Below, piece by piece: positions 1 to 12,700 of a stretch of DNA of 64,000 nucleotides; the stretch's first letter is position 1; each line of letters begins with the position of its first letter. This DNA comes from Prevotella sp. GTDB lineage: Bacteria; Bacteroidota; Bacteroidia; Bacteroidales; Bacteroidaceae. The translations under genes and the position numbers were made by a program. The notes under the pieces were generated by a model, which did no database searches, had not been told where the DNA came from, and saw nothing but the letters and a program-made list of their open reading frames with translations. Location of the stretch: assembly GCA_017458005.1 (NCBI GenBank), contig JAFTGH010000023.1, forward strand, positions 56,484-120,483, read 5' to 3'.

Positions 1-983
1 TGGCGACAAAAGATATTGACTGGAGTCAATATGACTGGGATGATGACGGTTATATCAACCAACTGCTGATCGTCTATGCAGGAAAGGGAATGAATGCTGG
101 CGGAGGCGCTAATACGATTTGGCCCCATCAATGGTGGCTTAGTGAGCACGAGGGGAAAACGACTCGTACGGTCACGAGTGGTGGTCAGAGTTATACCATC
201 GATTGTTACTGCTGTGTACAGGAAGAGATCAATTATTTAGGAATCAAAAGTAGTTTTGGAACTATCTGCCATGAATTCAGTCATTGCTTTGGATTTCCTG
301 ATTTCTATGTTGGCGGATCAACAGTCAGAGAGTGGGACTTGATGGATTATGGTAATAACAATGGTCAAGGCTATTGTCCTGCAGGCTATTCGGCGCATGA
401 GCGTATGCTGATGGGATGGCTCGAACCCACGGAGTTGACTTCAGAAGCCACCATAACAGCAATGCCTGCGCTTGGCGAGGAGTCAAAAGCCTATCTGATT
501 CGTAATGACGGCTATGCTAATGAATACTATATCATCGAGAATCGCCAGCCACAGGTGTGGGACGCATCCTTGCCAGGAAGTGGTATCGTTGTTTTCCATA
601 TTGACTATGACAAGGACGTCTGGCAGTCTGGAACTCCTAATGTAGGGACTAAGAGATATTGTATCATCCCAGCCAACAACAAGACCAGTACTTCTTATCA
701 GTCGGGCTGGGCTTATCCCTATGGTGACAATAATTGTCTGACAAACGAGTCGGAGCCTGCTGCGACGTTATACCATACTAATACAGATGGGACAAAGTTG
801 ATGTCGAAGCCATTGACCAATCTCTCCTTGACAGATGGTCTTGCCTCTTTCGACTTCATGGGAGGCTCAACGGGAATCTTGGAGCGAAAGATGATTGGAC
901 AGCCGAAGATCCTCTTTGACTTTGGTCCTATACATATAATAAGGAACGCGCAAGGAGAAATAAAAAAAGTGATGAAGCATTGA
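1..983 (+). CDS. M6-family metalloprotease, 3' part (5' end outside window)
   Basis: The frame is open from the left edge (first full codon at 3), so the gene begins before the window. The visible part is the C-terminal portion of an immune-inhibitor-A-like M6 peptidase. It has a DWDDDGYINQLLIVYAG stretch typical of the M6 core, and then the zinc site HEFSHCFGFPDFY (bases about 271-309), where the two His are ligands and the Glu is the catalytic base. A downstream MDYG segment fits the Met-turn of this family. The protein ends about 40 residues after a beta-rich tail with FDFGPIHIIRNAQGEIKKV, perhaps a secretion tail variant. It is probably exported and proteolytic. The stop codon lies inside the loop of the following terminator hairpin. 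The family is clear; substrate and N-terminus cannot be seen. Confidence 0.85.
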   Translation, partial: ATKDIDWSQYDWDDDGYINQLLIVYAGKGMNAGGGANTIWPHQWWLSEHEGKTTRTVTSGGQSYTIDCYCCVQEEINYLGIKSSFGTICHEFSHCFGFPDFYVGGSTVREWDLMDYGNNNGQGYCPAGYSAHERMLMGWLEPTELTSEATITAMPALGEESKAYLIRNDGYANEYYIIENRQPQVWDASLPGSGIVVFHIDYDKDVWQSGTPNVGTKRYCIIPANNKTSTSYQSGWAYPYGDNNCLTNESEPAATLYHTNTDGTKLMSKPLTNLSLTDGLASFDFMGGSTGILERKMIGQPKILFDFGPIHIIRNAQGEIKKVMKH

Positions 984-1000
984 AACGCTTCATCACTTTT
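965..1000 (+). terminator. Rho-independent terminator of the M6 protease gene
   Basis: A perfect 14-bp inverted repeat (965-978 with 987-1000) surrounds an 8-nt loop. The distal arm ends in TTTT and a pyrimidine-rich run follows. The TGA stop of the protease gene (981-983) is in the loop, so gene end and terminator overlap. Because the stem begins AAAA on the other strand, it could also work for the leftward clpB transcript. Confidence 0.85.
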
Positions 1001-1011
1001 CCTTGTTATTC

Positions 1012-1083
1012 TTTACTTTTTTACCTTTTTACCTTTTTACTTTTTTACTTTTTTACCTTTTTACTTTTTTACCTTTTTACCTT
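1012..1083. repeat. TTTACYTT octamer array, 9 units
   Basis: Nine consecutive 8-bp units of the form TTTAC(C/T)TT fill the spacer between the M6 protease terminator and the clpB stop codon. The same octamer recurs at 28231-28270, 28329-28360, 33011-33042, 33151-33195 and 52021-52056. The register is exact across all nine units, with only a C/T change at one position, so this is a tandem array rather than simple low complexity. Confidence 0.85.
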
Positions 1084-1086
1084 TTG

Positions 1087-3618
1087 TTAGTTTCTGAATA
1101 TCAATCCTTCCCCAAATTCGTCTACGATAATCGGTTTCGAGCGGTCGACCTCGTCAGCAAGAATCTTCCGTGAGAGGTCGTTGAGTACCAGATGCTGGAT
1201 AGCACGTTTTACAGGGCGTGCGCCAAAGTCGGGGTCGTAACCCTCTTGCGCAAGATACTTGACGGCAGCCTCTGTAATCTCCAGATGGATACCTTGCGGC
1301 TCCAGCATATCCGTTACTTTCCTCATCTGCAAGCGTACCACATCGGCAATCTGCTCTTGGGTCAGTTGCTGGAAGGTGATGGTCTCATCAATACGGTTCA
1401 AGAACTCAGGACGCATGGTCATCCTCAGTTGCTCACGGGTAGCATTAGAGGTCATGATGATGATGGTGTTCTTGAAGTTTGCCGTTCTTCCTTTGTTATC
1501 CGTCAGTCGTCCGTCATCCAGCACTTGCAGCAGGATGTTGAATACGTCAGGATGCGCCTTCTCTATCTCATCGAAGAGGACGACAGAGTAGGGCTTGCGG
1601 CGTACAGCCTCCGTCAACTGTCCACCCTCGTCATAGCCGACATAGCCTGGAGGCGCACCAATCAGTCTACTAACGGTATGCTTCTCCTGATACTCGCTCA
1701 TATCGATACGGGTCATCATCGTCTCATCGTTGAACAGGTATTCTGCAAGTGCCTTGGCAAGTTCAGTCTTACCCACACCAGTCGTACCGAGGAAGATAAA
1801 CGAGGCGATAGGACGCTTGGGGTCTTGCAGTCCTGCACGGCTACGACGTACGGCATCACTGACAGCAATGATAGCCTCGTCTTGTCCGATGACCCGCTTG
1901 TGCAGTTCCTCCTCCAGATGAAGTAATTTCTCTCGCTCACTCTGCATCATACGGGTGACAGGGATGCCTGTCCAACGGCTGACGACCTCAGCGATATCGT
2001 CTGCCGTCACCTCCTCACGTACCATGGCATTACCGTCTTGCGCAGAGGCGAGTTGGGCTTGGATATTCTTGATGTCATCCTCCAGCGCCTTCAGTTTGGA
2101 GTAGCGTATCTCGGCAACCTTACCGTAGTCGCCTTCACGTTCTGCACGCTCTGCCTCATACTTCAACTGCTCTATTTCCTGCTTGTCCTGTTGGATCTTA
2201 TTGACCAACTGGCGCTCGCCTTCCCATTTGGCGCGATATTGTTGCTCCTGTTCTTTCAGTTCTGCGATGTCTTTGTCGAGTTGCTGCAGTTTGTTAGGGG
2301 TGGTAGGGTCGGTAGTTGTGGTAGGTTGCTCCCGCTTGATACTCTCACGCTCAATCTCCAGTTGGGCTAGTCGGCGAGTAATCTCGTCCAGTTCCTCAGG
2401 CACACTGTCACGCTCCATACGCAGTTTAGCGGCAGCCTCATCCATCAAGTCAATCGCCTTGTCTGGAAGGAAACGCTCAGAGATGTAACGCTCAGAGAGT
2501 TGGACGGCGGCGATACAAGCATCGTCTTGGATACGTACCTTATGGTGGTTCTCATAACGCTCTTTCAGTCCACGGAGGATGGAGATTGCCGATAGTTCGT
2601 CAGGCTCATCCACCATGACGGTCTGGAAGCGGCGCTCCAGTGCCTTGTCTTTCTCGAAGTATTTCTGATACTCGTTCAGTGTTGTAGCACCAATAGAGCG
2701 CAGTTCACCACGAGCCAGCGCAGGTTTCAGGATATTGGCGGCATCCATGGCTCCCTCGCCGCCACCAGCACCTACCAGTGTGTGGATTTCGTCGATGAAG
2801 AGGATGATACGTCCTTCGCTCTTGGTCACCTCGTTGATGACACTCTTCAGTCGCTCCTCGAACTCTCCTTTATATTTCGCACCAGCGACGAGTGCACCCA
2901 TATCCAGTGAGTAGAGTTGCTTGTCCTTTAGGTTCTCTGGCACGTCACCCCGTACGATACGCTGGGCGAGTCCCTCGACGATGGCGGTCTTACCCGTACC
3001 AGGCTCACCTATTAATATAGGATTGTTCTTGGTGCGTCGACTCAGGATCTGCAGTACACGACGGATCTCGTCATCACGTCCGATGACAGGGTCGAGTTTC
3101 CCTTGGCGGGCAAGGTCCACAAGGTTCTTCGCATACTTCTCCAGACTTTGGTAGTTGTCATCAGCCGATTGTGACCGTACCTTCTGTCCCTGTCGCAATT
3201 CGTTGATAGCGGCACGAAGGTCTTTCTCCGTGATACCAGCATCCTTCAGGATACGTCCTGCCGTGGCACCATCTGTCAGAAGTGCCAATATGATGGGCTC
3301 ACACGTGACGAACTCGTCGCCCATCTTCTGGGCATAGTCCTGTGCCTTAAGCAATACCTTATTAGTATCACTGGAAAGATACGGCTCTCCTCCCTGGACA
3401 CGTGGCAGGTGTTGCAACTCTTGCTGAACAAGCATTTCTATTTGCTGACCGTTGACGCCCAGTTTCTGAAACAGAAAGTTCACGACGTCTTTCGCCTTCG
3501 CCATCACACCAGCCAGCAGGTGTGTTGGCTCTATGGTCTGTTGACCATTACGTTGCGCGGTATTGACAGCCTCTTGTACTGCCTCCTGCGCTTTGATAGT
3601 GAATTTGTCGAATGTCAT
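1087..3618 (-). CDS. clpB: ATP-dependent disaggregase ClpB
   Basis: Hsp104/ClpB chaperone that pulls polypeptides out of aggregates together with DnaK. The N-terminal Clp repeat domain starts [10 protein letters not shown]. The first AAA+ module has Walker A GEPGTGKT at about residue 204. A long charged coiled coil (about 400-530) is the middle domain that distinguishes ClpB from ClpA/C. The second AAA+ module has GTTGVGKT and ends near [10 protein letters not shown] and [10 protein letters not shown]. The start is supported by GGAGGA about 8 nt upstream. At 843 residues it is slightly short. The loop between sensor TSN and RPEFLNR is only about 10 residues, against about 30 in E. coli ClpB, which suggests an in-frame deletion in the second AAA+ module. 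Confidence 0.95.
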   Translation of the reverse strand: MTFDKFTIKAQEAVQEAVNTAQRNGQQTIEPTHLLAGVMAKAKDVVNFLFQKLGVNGQQIEMLVQQELQHLPRVQGGEPYLSSDTNKVLLKAQDYAQKMGDEFVTCEPIILALLTDGATAGRILKDAGITEKDLRAAINELRQGQKVRSQSADDNYQSLEKYAKNLVDLARQGKLDPVIGRDDEIRRVLQILSRRTKNNPILIGEPGTGKTAIVEGLAQRIVRGDVPENLKDKQLYSLDMGALVAGAKYKGEFEERLKSVINEVTKSEGRIILFIDEIHTLVGAGGGEGAMDAANILKPALARGELRSIGATTLNEYQKYFEKDKALERRFQTVMVDEPDELSAISILRGLKERYENHHKVRIQDDACIAAVQLSERYISERFLPDKAIDLMDEAAAKLRMERDSVPEELDEITRRLAQLEIERESIKREQPTTTTDPTTPNKLQQLDKDIAELKEQEQQYRAKWEGERQLVNKIQQDKQEIEQLKYEAERAEREGDYGKVAEIRYSKLKALEDDIKNIQAQLASAQDGNAMVREEVTADDIAEVVSRWTGIPVTRMMQSEREKLLHLEEELHKRVIGQDEAIIAVSDAVRRSRAGLQDPKRPIASFIFLGTTGVGKTELAKALAEYLFNDETMMTRIDMSEYQEKHTVSRLIGAPPGYVGYDEGGQLTEAVRRKPYSVVLFDEIEKAHPDVFNILLQVLDDGRLTDNKGRTANFKNTIIIMTSNATREQLRMTMRPEFLNRIDETITFQQLTQEQIADVVRLQMRKVTDMLEPQGIHLEITEAAVKYLAQEGYDPDFGARPVKRAIQHLVLNDLSRKILADEVDRSKPIIVDEFGEGLIFRN

Positions 3619-3682
3619 AGTTTTGTCCTCCTTATTTTATTCTTTCTGGAGACTGAAGCACAAACTCTATGCCCTAATCAAG

Positions 3683-3726
3683 AAAACCGACAAAATGACG
3701 TGTTTAAATGTCATTCTGTCGGTTTT
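3683..3726 (-). terminator. Hairpin between the giant gene and clpB
   Basis: A 17-bp inverted repeat with one mismatch (3683-3699 with 3710-3726, loop 3700-3709), flanked by AAAA and TTTT, lies downstream of the giant gene's stop and about 65 nt upstream of the clpB start. It most likely terminates the giant gene's transcript. Its GACA...TGTC core also sits where a clpB operator would be, so a regulatory role is possible but unproven. Confidence 0.65.
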
Positions 3727-3754
3727 GGGAAGTGTTACGCTTCGTGTATGATCT

Positions 3755-6700
3755 TTACTTGATGCGTACCTTGATGCTCCTCTGCTTCTTGTCGCGCAGG
3801 ATATAGACACCCTTCTGTGTCGGGCGACCCTCTATGCGCTGACCGTTCAAGTCGAACCACTGACCTTCCATCTCGTCAATGACAATCTGGTTGATACCTG
3901 TAGCAGGTATGATGTTGAAGGAGAATGGACCCTTACCGCTGCCTTCGTAGTTGTTGGCAGGCAGGAACGATACCTTTGCAGAACCAATTTCTGTGTCGTT
4001 GCAGACGATAGTGTAGTCGGTAGTCTGTACGATATTCTCACCGTCTACAATATCTTCCAAGACAAGTCCCTTGAACACGATAGGAGCACCATCATTATAC
4101 TCCTGGTCAGGTATTGGCTCCTTGACGGTGACATTACTGAAGTTACGCTTACCGATATAGAACTCAGTAGAGGTAGAGCCCATGAGGAAGCGTTTACCAG
4201 TGATGGTCACACGTGGCCTACCTGCATTCGTGTTGTTCTCATAAGAGACATCGTAGTTGGACGGATCAACAGTAATACCATTGCAGGTCACCTTCTCCAC
4301 AGCGGGTGTCTTGGGCTTACCGTCGTATACCAAGTCTTGGATATCCTCAGCCTTCAGCGTGACAACTGGATGGCTGACGTTCGGGTCAGACAGGTTGATA
4401 CGCTTCTGGAAGTTCACCGTGACTTGGTAATTGTAGTCGCTGTCATACTCGAACTTGTAATGTGTCGTACTGCTAGGATCCTCGTTAGGATATTCAGGAA
4501 TCACCTCCACCACAGTATTCTCGATACCAGGTGCTCTGTTACGAGAAGATGCCTGACTTGAGTTCTTGATGCTACGAACCACTTTGATCTCATCCTTAGT
4601 AGCATAGGTTACAGACGAAGGACTTACGGTGATGTGCTTGTATCCGTCACCTCTTAACTCAACCCATACCTGTCCTGCCGTTGTACTGCTCTCACCCTCC
4701 TCCTGGATGATAATGCCGTTGGCGTCGTCGCCGTCTACATGGATGATGTCCTCAGCCTCCTCATTGCTGATGAATACATAGCAGCGGTTGGCTGGCAGTG
4801 CACCCTCAACGACTTGGATGAAGCGGTCGTCTACGAGGATATACTTGACACCATCGATGGTACTCATATCCTCGATACCCGTAGAGGTTCCTCTGAACAG
4901 GTCAGTGTCAGGTGTCACACCCTCCAGCGTGGTACTGCTTGACATCGTCTGACCAGTGAATGCCGTCTTTTCCTTGTTCGTGCGTTGCAAGAGGACACCG
5001 ATATTTTTAGGAATGAATGTTACTTGTTCAGTCTTCAGATCGATACCCTGTCCCTTGTTAAGACCAGTGACCACGAAGATATTCAGACCTTCCACGTCCT
5101 TCAGGTCGATAGGAGAGTAGTAGGTGGTCCACTCGTCGTTGGCACCAAAGTCAACGTTCAGAGCCTTGGTCTCAGACTTGAATTCAATCTGGAACGTAGT
5201 CTGGGCAGTACCCTTATAGTTGCCCTTGAAGGTGATGTCAGCAATAGCGGGTGTCGCATCAGTCGTCTCCTTGATATTATTGCTGTAGACCACCTCGTAG
5301 TCATCTTCTGGAATCAGGAGTTCACCATCATGAATCGTGAGTTTCGGCTCCAGTGGCTCACCTGTGTAATACTGATTCTCTACAGGATCAATAGTTGGAT
5401 TGTTTCCTTCCGCATTGAGATCCTTTGGCAGGATGTTGAAGGTGATGCCGCTCTTGATACCCGTGTAGTTCTTCGCGGTAGCCTTGAGTGATACCTTAGC
5501 AACACCAACGTTGATGTTGTCAGTAGCCTCTGGGGTGTAGTCATCTATGGTGATACCATTTTCGTCTTTTATCTGATTGAGCAAGTCTACCTCCTGGTCA
5601 TTAATGGTAACGATATCTGTTACGTACAAAGCAGGTGTGAGTTCTTGACCAGTATAGGTCTGGTCTGGGATAGCCTCCACCTTAACGAGGTTGATGTCAC
5701 GCTGACCGATATTGAAGTTCTTGCTATAGTCATTATAGTAGTGGTTCATACCTGTGATGATCACCTTTGCCGTACCACCAGCATTGACGTTGTTCTGGTA
5801 TTCCTGAACTTTGAAGTCCTTGTTTTCCGTCAGCGTCACAGTATTACCGTTCACAGGTATGGTCACAGAGGCAATCTTTGGCTTCTTCTCCGTACCGTCG
5901 TAAACGTATGTGCCTTCCTCCAGTGTGATGGTAGGCTGTGCACCCTGTGCCTGCAGGTTGATACACTTCTGGAAGTTGACAGTTACCTGATAGAAGTACC
6001 CCTCTGTGTATGGGAAGGTGTATCTGAACTCGCTGCTCGTGTCATCGTATCCTTCGACAGGAGTCAGTGCTACTTCACTTCCTGCTACCTCTGGAGCACG
6101 AGCAGAACCAGCATTGACGCTGTATACCACTTTGAGGTGCTCTTGGTCGGCATAGAACCCGTTCTTTGGTGTTACGACCAGTGTCAGGTTATTGTTCTCA
6201 TCAGGAGTTGTGATGACTCTTGCAGAACCTGCTGCGCCAGTCTCCGTTCCCTCCTCATAGGTGATGACCTCACTGATACCCTTTCCGATAGTCAGCGTGG
6301 TAACACCTTCGATACTGCCTACAAGGTAGCAGCGGTTAGCGGCAAGTGTACCCTCGGCAGTCTGTACAAACTGTCCGTCAACGAGTACGAACTTCGTTCC
6401 AGCGATGCTTGCGATGTTCAGATTTGTCAAGGTTCCCTTGAAGAGATTTCTGTCAGGAACGATATCACTTGGCAGTGTCTCGTTAGAGCAGGTCTCTACA
6501 TTGAAGGTCTTCTCTCCACTCTTGCTGTACAGCAGCACGGCAGTCTCCTTTGGAATGAAGGTCAACTCGGCAGTTGTTACCTCCTTGCCGTCATGTCCTG
6601 TTATGGCGTAAGCCTTCAGGTTATCGGCAAGTGTCAGGTTCTTGTCGGAGTAGTAGGTCGTCCACTCGTTATCGCTGTCGAAGGCAACGGTGAAGGTCGC

Positions 6701-9700
6701 ATCCACATCCACAATCTTGAAGGTCTTCTTGACATCCTCACCACTGTAGTTGCCTCTGAAGTTAACGGTAGCGGTAGCCTCACCAGCATTGATATTGTTA
6801 GAGTAGGCGACAGTGTAGTCTTTGTCTTCACCCTCTACCAATGTGATGTTACCATACTTGATAGTCAGGACTGGCTTAATCTCATTACCTGTGTAGCCCT
6901 GGTCGGGGATAGCGGCGATGTCCTCACTGGTCATCTCCTTTGCCACGATGGCGTAGTTGATAGGTCTCTCACCTGTGTAGTTCACTTCCTTACCCTTGAT
7001 AGTAACGGAGGCATCACCTACGTTGACATTGTTCTTGTAGGTAATGTCAACCTGCTCTGCGGAGAGCAGTTCTACATCATGACCATCAGCATCCTTGATC
7101 TTATCCGTGATATTCAGTTTGATCTCAGAACCAGTGTAGACTACCTGAGGCTTAGATTCTGTAAGACCAGCCTTCCAAGTCTGTCCCTCCAAAGTCTCGA
7201 CAGAGATGTCGTTGACGTTCTTCTTGGCGATAGTAAACGTAGGAGAAAGTTCTTTCTGGTACTTGCGGATACCGTTGATCTTGACATTCTTTGTACCTGC
7301 GTTGGTATAGTTGGCATCAGGATAGGTGAGCACGTAGTCCACATCCTTAGTCAACAAGGTTCCGTCATAGGTAACGGTAGGCTCCACCTTCTGCTCATAG
7401 CCATTATAGGTGACCTTGGCAAATTCATAAGTCGTCTTACCCTGTTCCTGGATATTGGCAGCCTTGTGGAAGTTAACGGTAATCTGATACTGGAAGCCCT
7501 CCGTGTATGCGTATGTATACTCGTAGGTAGTGGTAAAGTCAGCATTGACCTTTATCTCGCCAGCCTCAACCTTACCATCACTGATCTCAGGAGCACGTGC
7601 AGTACCAGCGTCTGTGTTAGGTACAACGCTGATGTCAGCAGGCTCCACATAATAGCCATAGATTGGTTTCACGGTTAGTGTCACCTTGCCATCCTTTGGC
7701 TCAGAGGTACTTGCCGTACCAAGGTTTGCAGTCGTTGTCTTGCCATCCTCCTGATAGATGAACGCATTGCCAGCCTTCGTGATGTCCAACTTAGTGACAC
7801 CCTCTGGTACATCGTTCATGACGAGGTAGCAGCGGTTAGCGGCAAGCGTACCCTCACCAGTCTGTACGAACTGTCCGTTGCGGAGCACGAACTTCGTACC
7901 ACTGACGGATGCAATATTCAAATCTGTCAAGGTACCCTTGAATGTGTCAGACAGTGTAATACCTGTCAGAGTCTCGTTAGAGCAGGTCTGAACCTCGAAT
8001 GAAGTCTTCTCACCACTCTCACGATGCAGCAGTACAGGAGTCTCCTTCGGAATGAAACTTACCTCTGCTGCCATTACTTCCAGTCCCTCAATCTTAGTCA
8101 CTACATAGACCTTGATGTCATCAGCACGTTTCAGGTTCTTCGTGGCGTAGTAGGTTGTCCACTCATTATCGCTGTCGAAGTTGATGGTTATTGTCTCATT
8201 GCTCTCCACAATCTTGAAGGTCTTCGTAGCAGTACCACTATAGTTGCCCTTGAAGGTTACAGTAGCGGTAGCCTCACCAGCAACGACGTTGTTAGAGTAG
8301 GCGACAATATAGTCTTTGTCTTCACCCTCTACCAATGTGATGTCACCATACTTAATAGTGAGGGCGGGCTTGATCTCATTACCAGTGTATTCCTGGTCAT
8401 CGATAGCAGCGATGTCCTCACTGGTCATCTCCTTTGCTACGATGGTGTAGTCGACAGTTCTCTGACCAGTGTAATTGGGCTTATTGTTACCCTTGATGAT
8501 GACAGAGGCTTTACCTACGTTTGTGATATCCTTACTATAGGTAATGTCAACCTGCTCAGCAGCGAGCAGTTCTACATCATGACCCTCAGCGTCCTTGATC
8601 TTATCCGTGATGTTCAGTTTAATCTCAGAACCAGTGTAGACTACCTGTGCGTCAGTCTTGCCCAGTTCATGATCCTTTATCCAAGTCTGTCCCTCCATAG
8701 CCTCGACGGTGATGTCGTTGACATTCTTTGGTTCTATCTTGAACTCACGAGTAAGACTATTCTGGAACTTGCGGATACCAATAATCTCGGCAGTCTTTGT
8801 TCCTGCATTGATATAGTCATCGCCAGAATAGGTGAGCACATAGTCCACATCCTTCTTCAGCGTTGCTCCGTCATAGGTGACGGTTGGCTCCACCTTCTGT
8901 TCAAAGCCGTTATATATGGCTGGTGCGAAGTTGGTAGCATACCTACCAGTTTCTGAGAGGTTAGCAGCCTTGTGGAAGTCAACAGTGATCTGATACTGGC
9001 AACCCTCCTCGTATGGATAAGTAAACTCATAGGTGGCAGCATAGTTCTCGTTAAAGGTAGTCGTCACTGAGTCGACAGTCACTTTGCCCTCATCGATACG
9101 AGGAGCACGTGCAGAACCTGCATTCGTATTCTTAACGACGGTGATGTCCTTCTGTTCTACGTAGTAACCATACTTAGGCTGTACCGTCAGCGTCACCTTG
9201 CCATCCTTAGGCTCAGAGGTGCTTGCCGTACCAAGGTTCGCAGTCGTTGCTTTGCCATCCTCTTGGTAGATAATCGCATTGCCAGCCTTGTTAATGGTCA
9301 GTTCGGTAACGCCCTCAATAGGCTCTGTTACTACGAGATAGCAACGGTTGGGGGCAACAGTACCCTCAGCAGTCTGAATGAACTTGTCGTTGAGGAGCAC
9401 GAACTTCGTACCTGTAACGGTGGAGATGTCTGTACCTGTCTCTGTTCCAATGAAGAGTTCATTGTCGATACTGCTCTCAGTCGCTTCATCTAATTTCGAG
9501 TTATAACTAGTCGTGAGTTCGAATTTCTTCGCTTCACTCTCGCTAAACAGGAGCACGGCAGTATTTCTTGGAATGAAGGTCACTTCTTTCGTATTTACCT
9601 CCAAACCTTCGCGCCCAGTAACAACGTATGCCTTCAAACTTCCGTCCGTTGGCAGTGTCAGGTTCTCCTTATAATAATAGGTGTTCCACTGGTTGTCTGG

Positions 9701-12700
9701 ATTGTCGAACTCAACAGTGATAGGCTGTAGGTGGTCTTTGATGCCAAATGACTTGGTAACCACACCACTATAGTTCCCTTTGAAGGTAATGGTGGCAGTG
9801 GCTTCTCCTGCATAGACATTGTTTTTAAAGGTAACGTCATAGTCAGTGCCGTTCACCAGCGAAATTCCATTATAACTGATAGTGAATTCTGGCTCAATGG
9901 CTGCGCCAGTAAATTCAAATTCCTCAATGTCGTCTTTGAACTTGACATCCTCGCCAGTCATCTCCTTTGGCAGGATAGTGAAGGAGAAGGGCTTGCTGCC
10001 TTGGTAGTTACTACCCTTATTTGAGACAGTGATAGAGACCTTTGTTGTACTTGCATCCTTGTGGTTGTTGTTGTAAGTGATGTTGTAGTCGTCAGCGGTA
10101 ATGATGTTCGTCTCATTGTTTTCTGCATCTTTGACGATATCAACCACATCCACCTCAATATCCTTACCAGTAAAGATCACCTGTGCGTCATCTGTACCCA
10201 ACTCATGACCTTCCACCCAAGTTTGTCCTTCCTTAGCCTTGAGGGTTACGTGGTTGGCAATGCTTCGTTTGGTGATATCAAACTCTGGAGAAAGTTCTTT
10301 ATTGTATTTGCGGATACCATTGATGAGCACCTTGCCCTTACCTGCATTGATGTTACCCTCGGTAGGATAGGTGACTACATAGTCCACATCCTTGGTCAGC
10401 GTCACATCACCTACTGTTACAGAAGTGACTTGTGGCTGCTTGACAGTCTTGTCGTATTCATAACTATCAGGATCCAGTGTGATGGTCGTAGTCGCCTTTA
10501 GGAGTTCAGTGCTCTTGTGGAAGTTGACCTTTACCTGATAGGAATAGTCAGAGGAATAAGGATAGGTAAAGAGGTACGTTGTACTGTATTTCTCATTCTC
10601 TGTTGTAATGTCTCCTGCAGTTATCTCCACATTATTGCCGTCAACGAGTGGTGCACGTCCATTACTTGCATTAGTGCTTCGTACAACAGTGATGTCGTTG
10701 GTCTCCACATACCAGCCTCTATTTGCCTTGACGGTCAAAGTGGTGATATTGCCATTGGTAGCCTTGTTGACAGTTCCAATGACACTAGGTGATTGTGGCT
10801 CGGCTTCTTCTTCAAGAATGATGATGCCGTCTGTTGACTTACCGATAGTCAATGTGTTAACACCAGCGGGAGGTGTGTCTAAGGCAATGTAGCAGCGACC
10901 TGCCCCCAATGTTTCGGATGTCGTCTGTACGAACTGACCGTTAAGTAGGATGAACTTTATCTTGTCAGTGTCAACAGTAGCGATATCTGTGGGATCCAGT
11001 GAGCCTTTGAAAATGTCACTAGGAACAATCGATGCGTCTAAACTCTCCGTTGAGCAGGTCTTGACATCAAAATCTCTCTTCGTACCACTAATGCGGTGCA
11101 GCAGCACAGGTGTATTCTGAGGGATAAATGTCACTGAGGTTGTGTTCAGTTCGGCTTCTTCAATGCCTGTAACAACGAAAGCCTCTAATAGTTGTCCGTC
11201 CTCAGTTTCTGTCAGCGACAGGTTCTTGCTGCCATAATAGGTTGTCCACTCATTGTCGCTGTCGAAGTTGATGGTAATAGTCTCCTCAACATCCTCAATC
11301 GTGAACTTCTTCTCTATGGAACCTGTGTAGTTGCCATGGAAAGTAATAGTGGCAGTAGCCTCTCCTGCGTTGATGTTGTTAGAGTAGGCGACTGTATAGT
11401 CCTTATCCTCACCCTCTATCAATGAGATCTCACCATACTTAATAGTTAGGGCGGGCTTGATCTCGCTACCAGTATACTTCTGTGCTTCGATATCTTCTAT
11501 TACGACATCCTGAATCTTTAATTCTTTTTGCAGGATTTCGAAGTTAATCTGTCTGTCAGTACCACCGTAGTTGACATTCTTAGTCTTAATAGTAGCAGTG
11601 GCATTGCCAACAAAGGTATTATTACTATAAGTGACAGTAATCTCATTGCTTAAGTTATCATTAGCAAGAAGGTCAAGTTCCTTGTCTTGATTCTGCTCAT
11701 CCTTATACTTCACAATATCCGTAAAGTTCAGTTCCATGGCTGAGCCAGAGAAGTAAACCTGAGGATTATCAGTGTCAAGTCCATTACCATCTTTCCATTC
11801 TTGGCCATCCTTAGCAACAGGCTTAATGCCGCTGATAGGACGTTTCTCAATAGAATATGAATTATTTGACAGGTCTTTACTATACTTGCGTATACCCCAA
11901 ACAGTGACTTTCTTATCTGTTCCAGCCTTGGTATAATCATCACCAGGATAAACGAGCACATAGTCTTCACCCTCTTTTAGTATAATCTCGCCATAAGCAA
12001 CGGTTGGTTTTACTTTCTGCTCCAGTCCATTGTAGATGGGGTTCGTAAAGGTGATAGTAGGTTTCGTGGATTGGATATTTGTTGCCTGATGGAAGTTCAC
12101 AGTAATCTGATACTGGCAGTTTGTCTCGTACGGATACGTGAACTCATAGGTTGAGGTATAGTCAGCGTTGTCAGTAATCTTACCTTCTGTTACGTCAACA
12201 TTGCCACCGTCAATCTGTTGTGCGCGTGCAGAACCAGCATTGGCATTCTTGACTACAGTGATGTCTGCTTTGCCATTGATGTAATAACCCAGATTAGGCT
12301 TCACTGTAAGTGTTACCTTGCCATCCTTTGGAGTGGATGCCTCAGCAGTACCAATACCATTGTTCTCTGTTCCATCCTGCTGATAGATGAAATTGCTGAC
12401 AGTACCATTCTTGATAGTCAGTTGGGCAACATCAATCGGGTCTGTTACTACGAGGTAGCAGCGGTTGGGGGCAACAGTACCCTCAGCAGCCTGAATGAAC
12501 TTACCATTAAGGAGTACGAACTTCGTACCTTCAACGGAAGAGATGTCCAAGTCTGCTGTAGTTCCTCTGAAGAGGTTCTTGTCAATGCGATTCTCGATAT
12601 CGCTATCGAGTGTAGCATCATATTGGGTCATCAGGTTAAATCCATGCTCTCCTCCTGTGCTATGTAGCAGTACAGCAGTCTCCTTGGGGATGAAGTTTAC

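Noticed and set aside
1192-1926. A 244-codon open frame antisense to clpB
   Set aside because: The clpB frame is conserved over its whole length; the antisense product has no domain and no promoter.
5645-7678. A 677-codon open frame on the plus strand
   Set aside because: It is antisense to the repeats of the giant gene, and similar antisense frames recur at the same place in each unit (8024, 10061, 12848). It is a by-product of codon bias in a repetitive gene, with no start signal or family resemblance.
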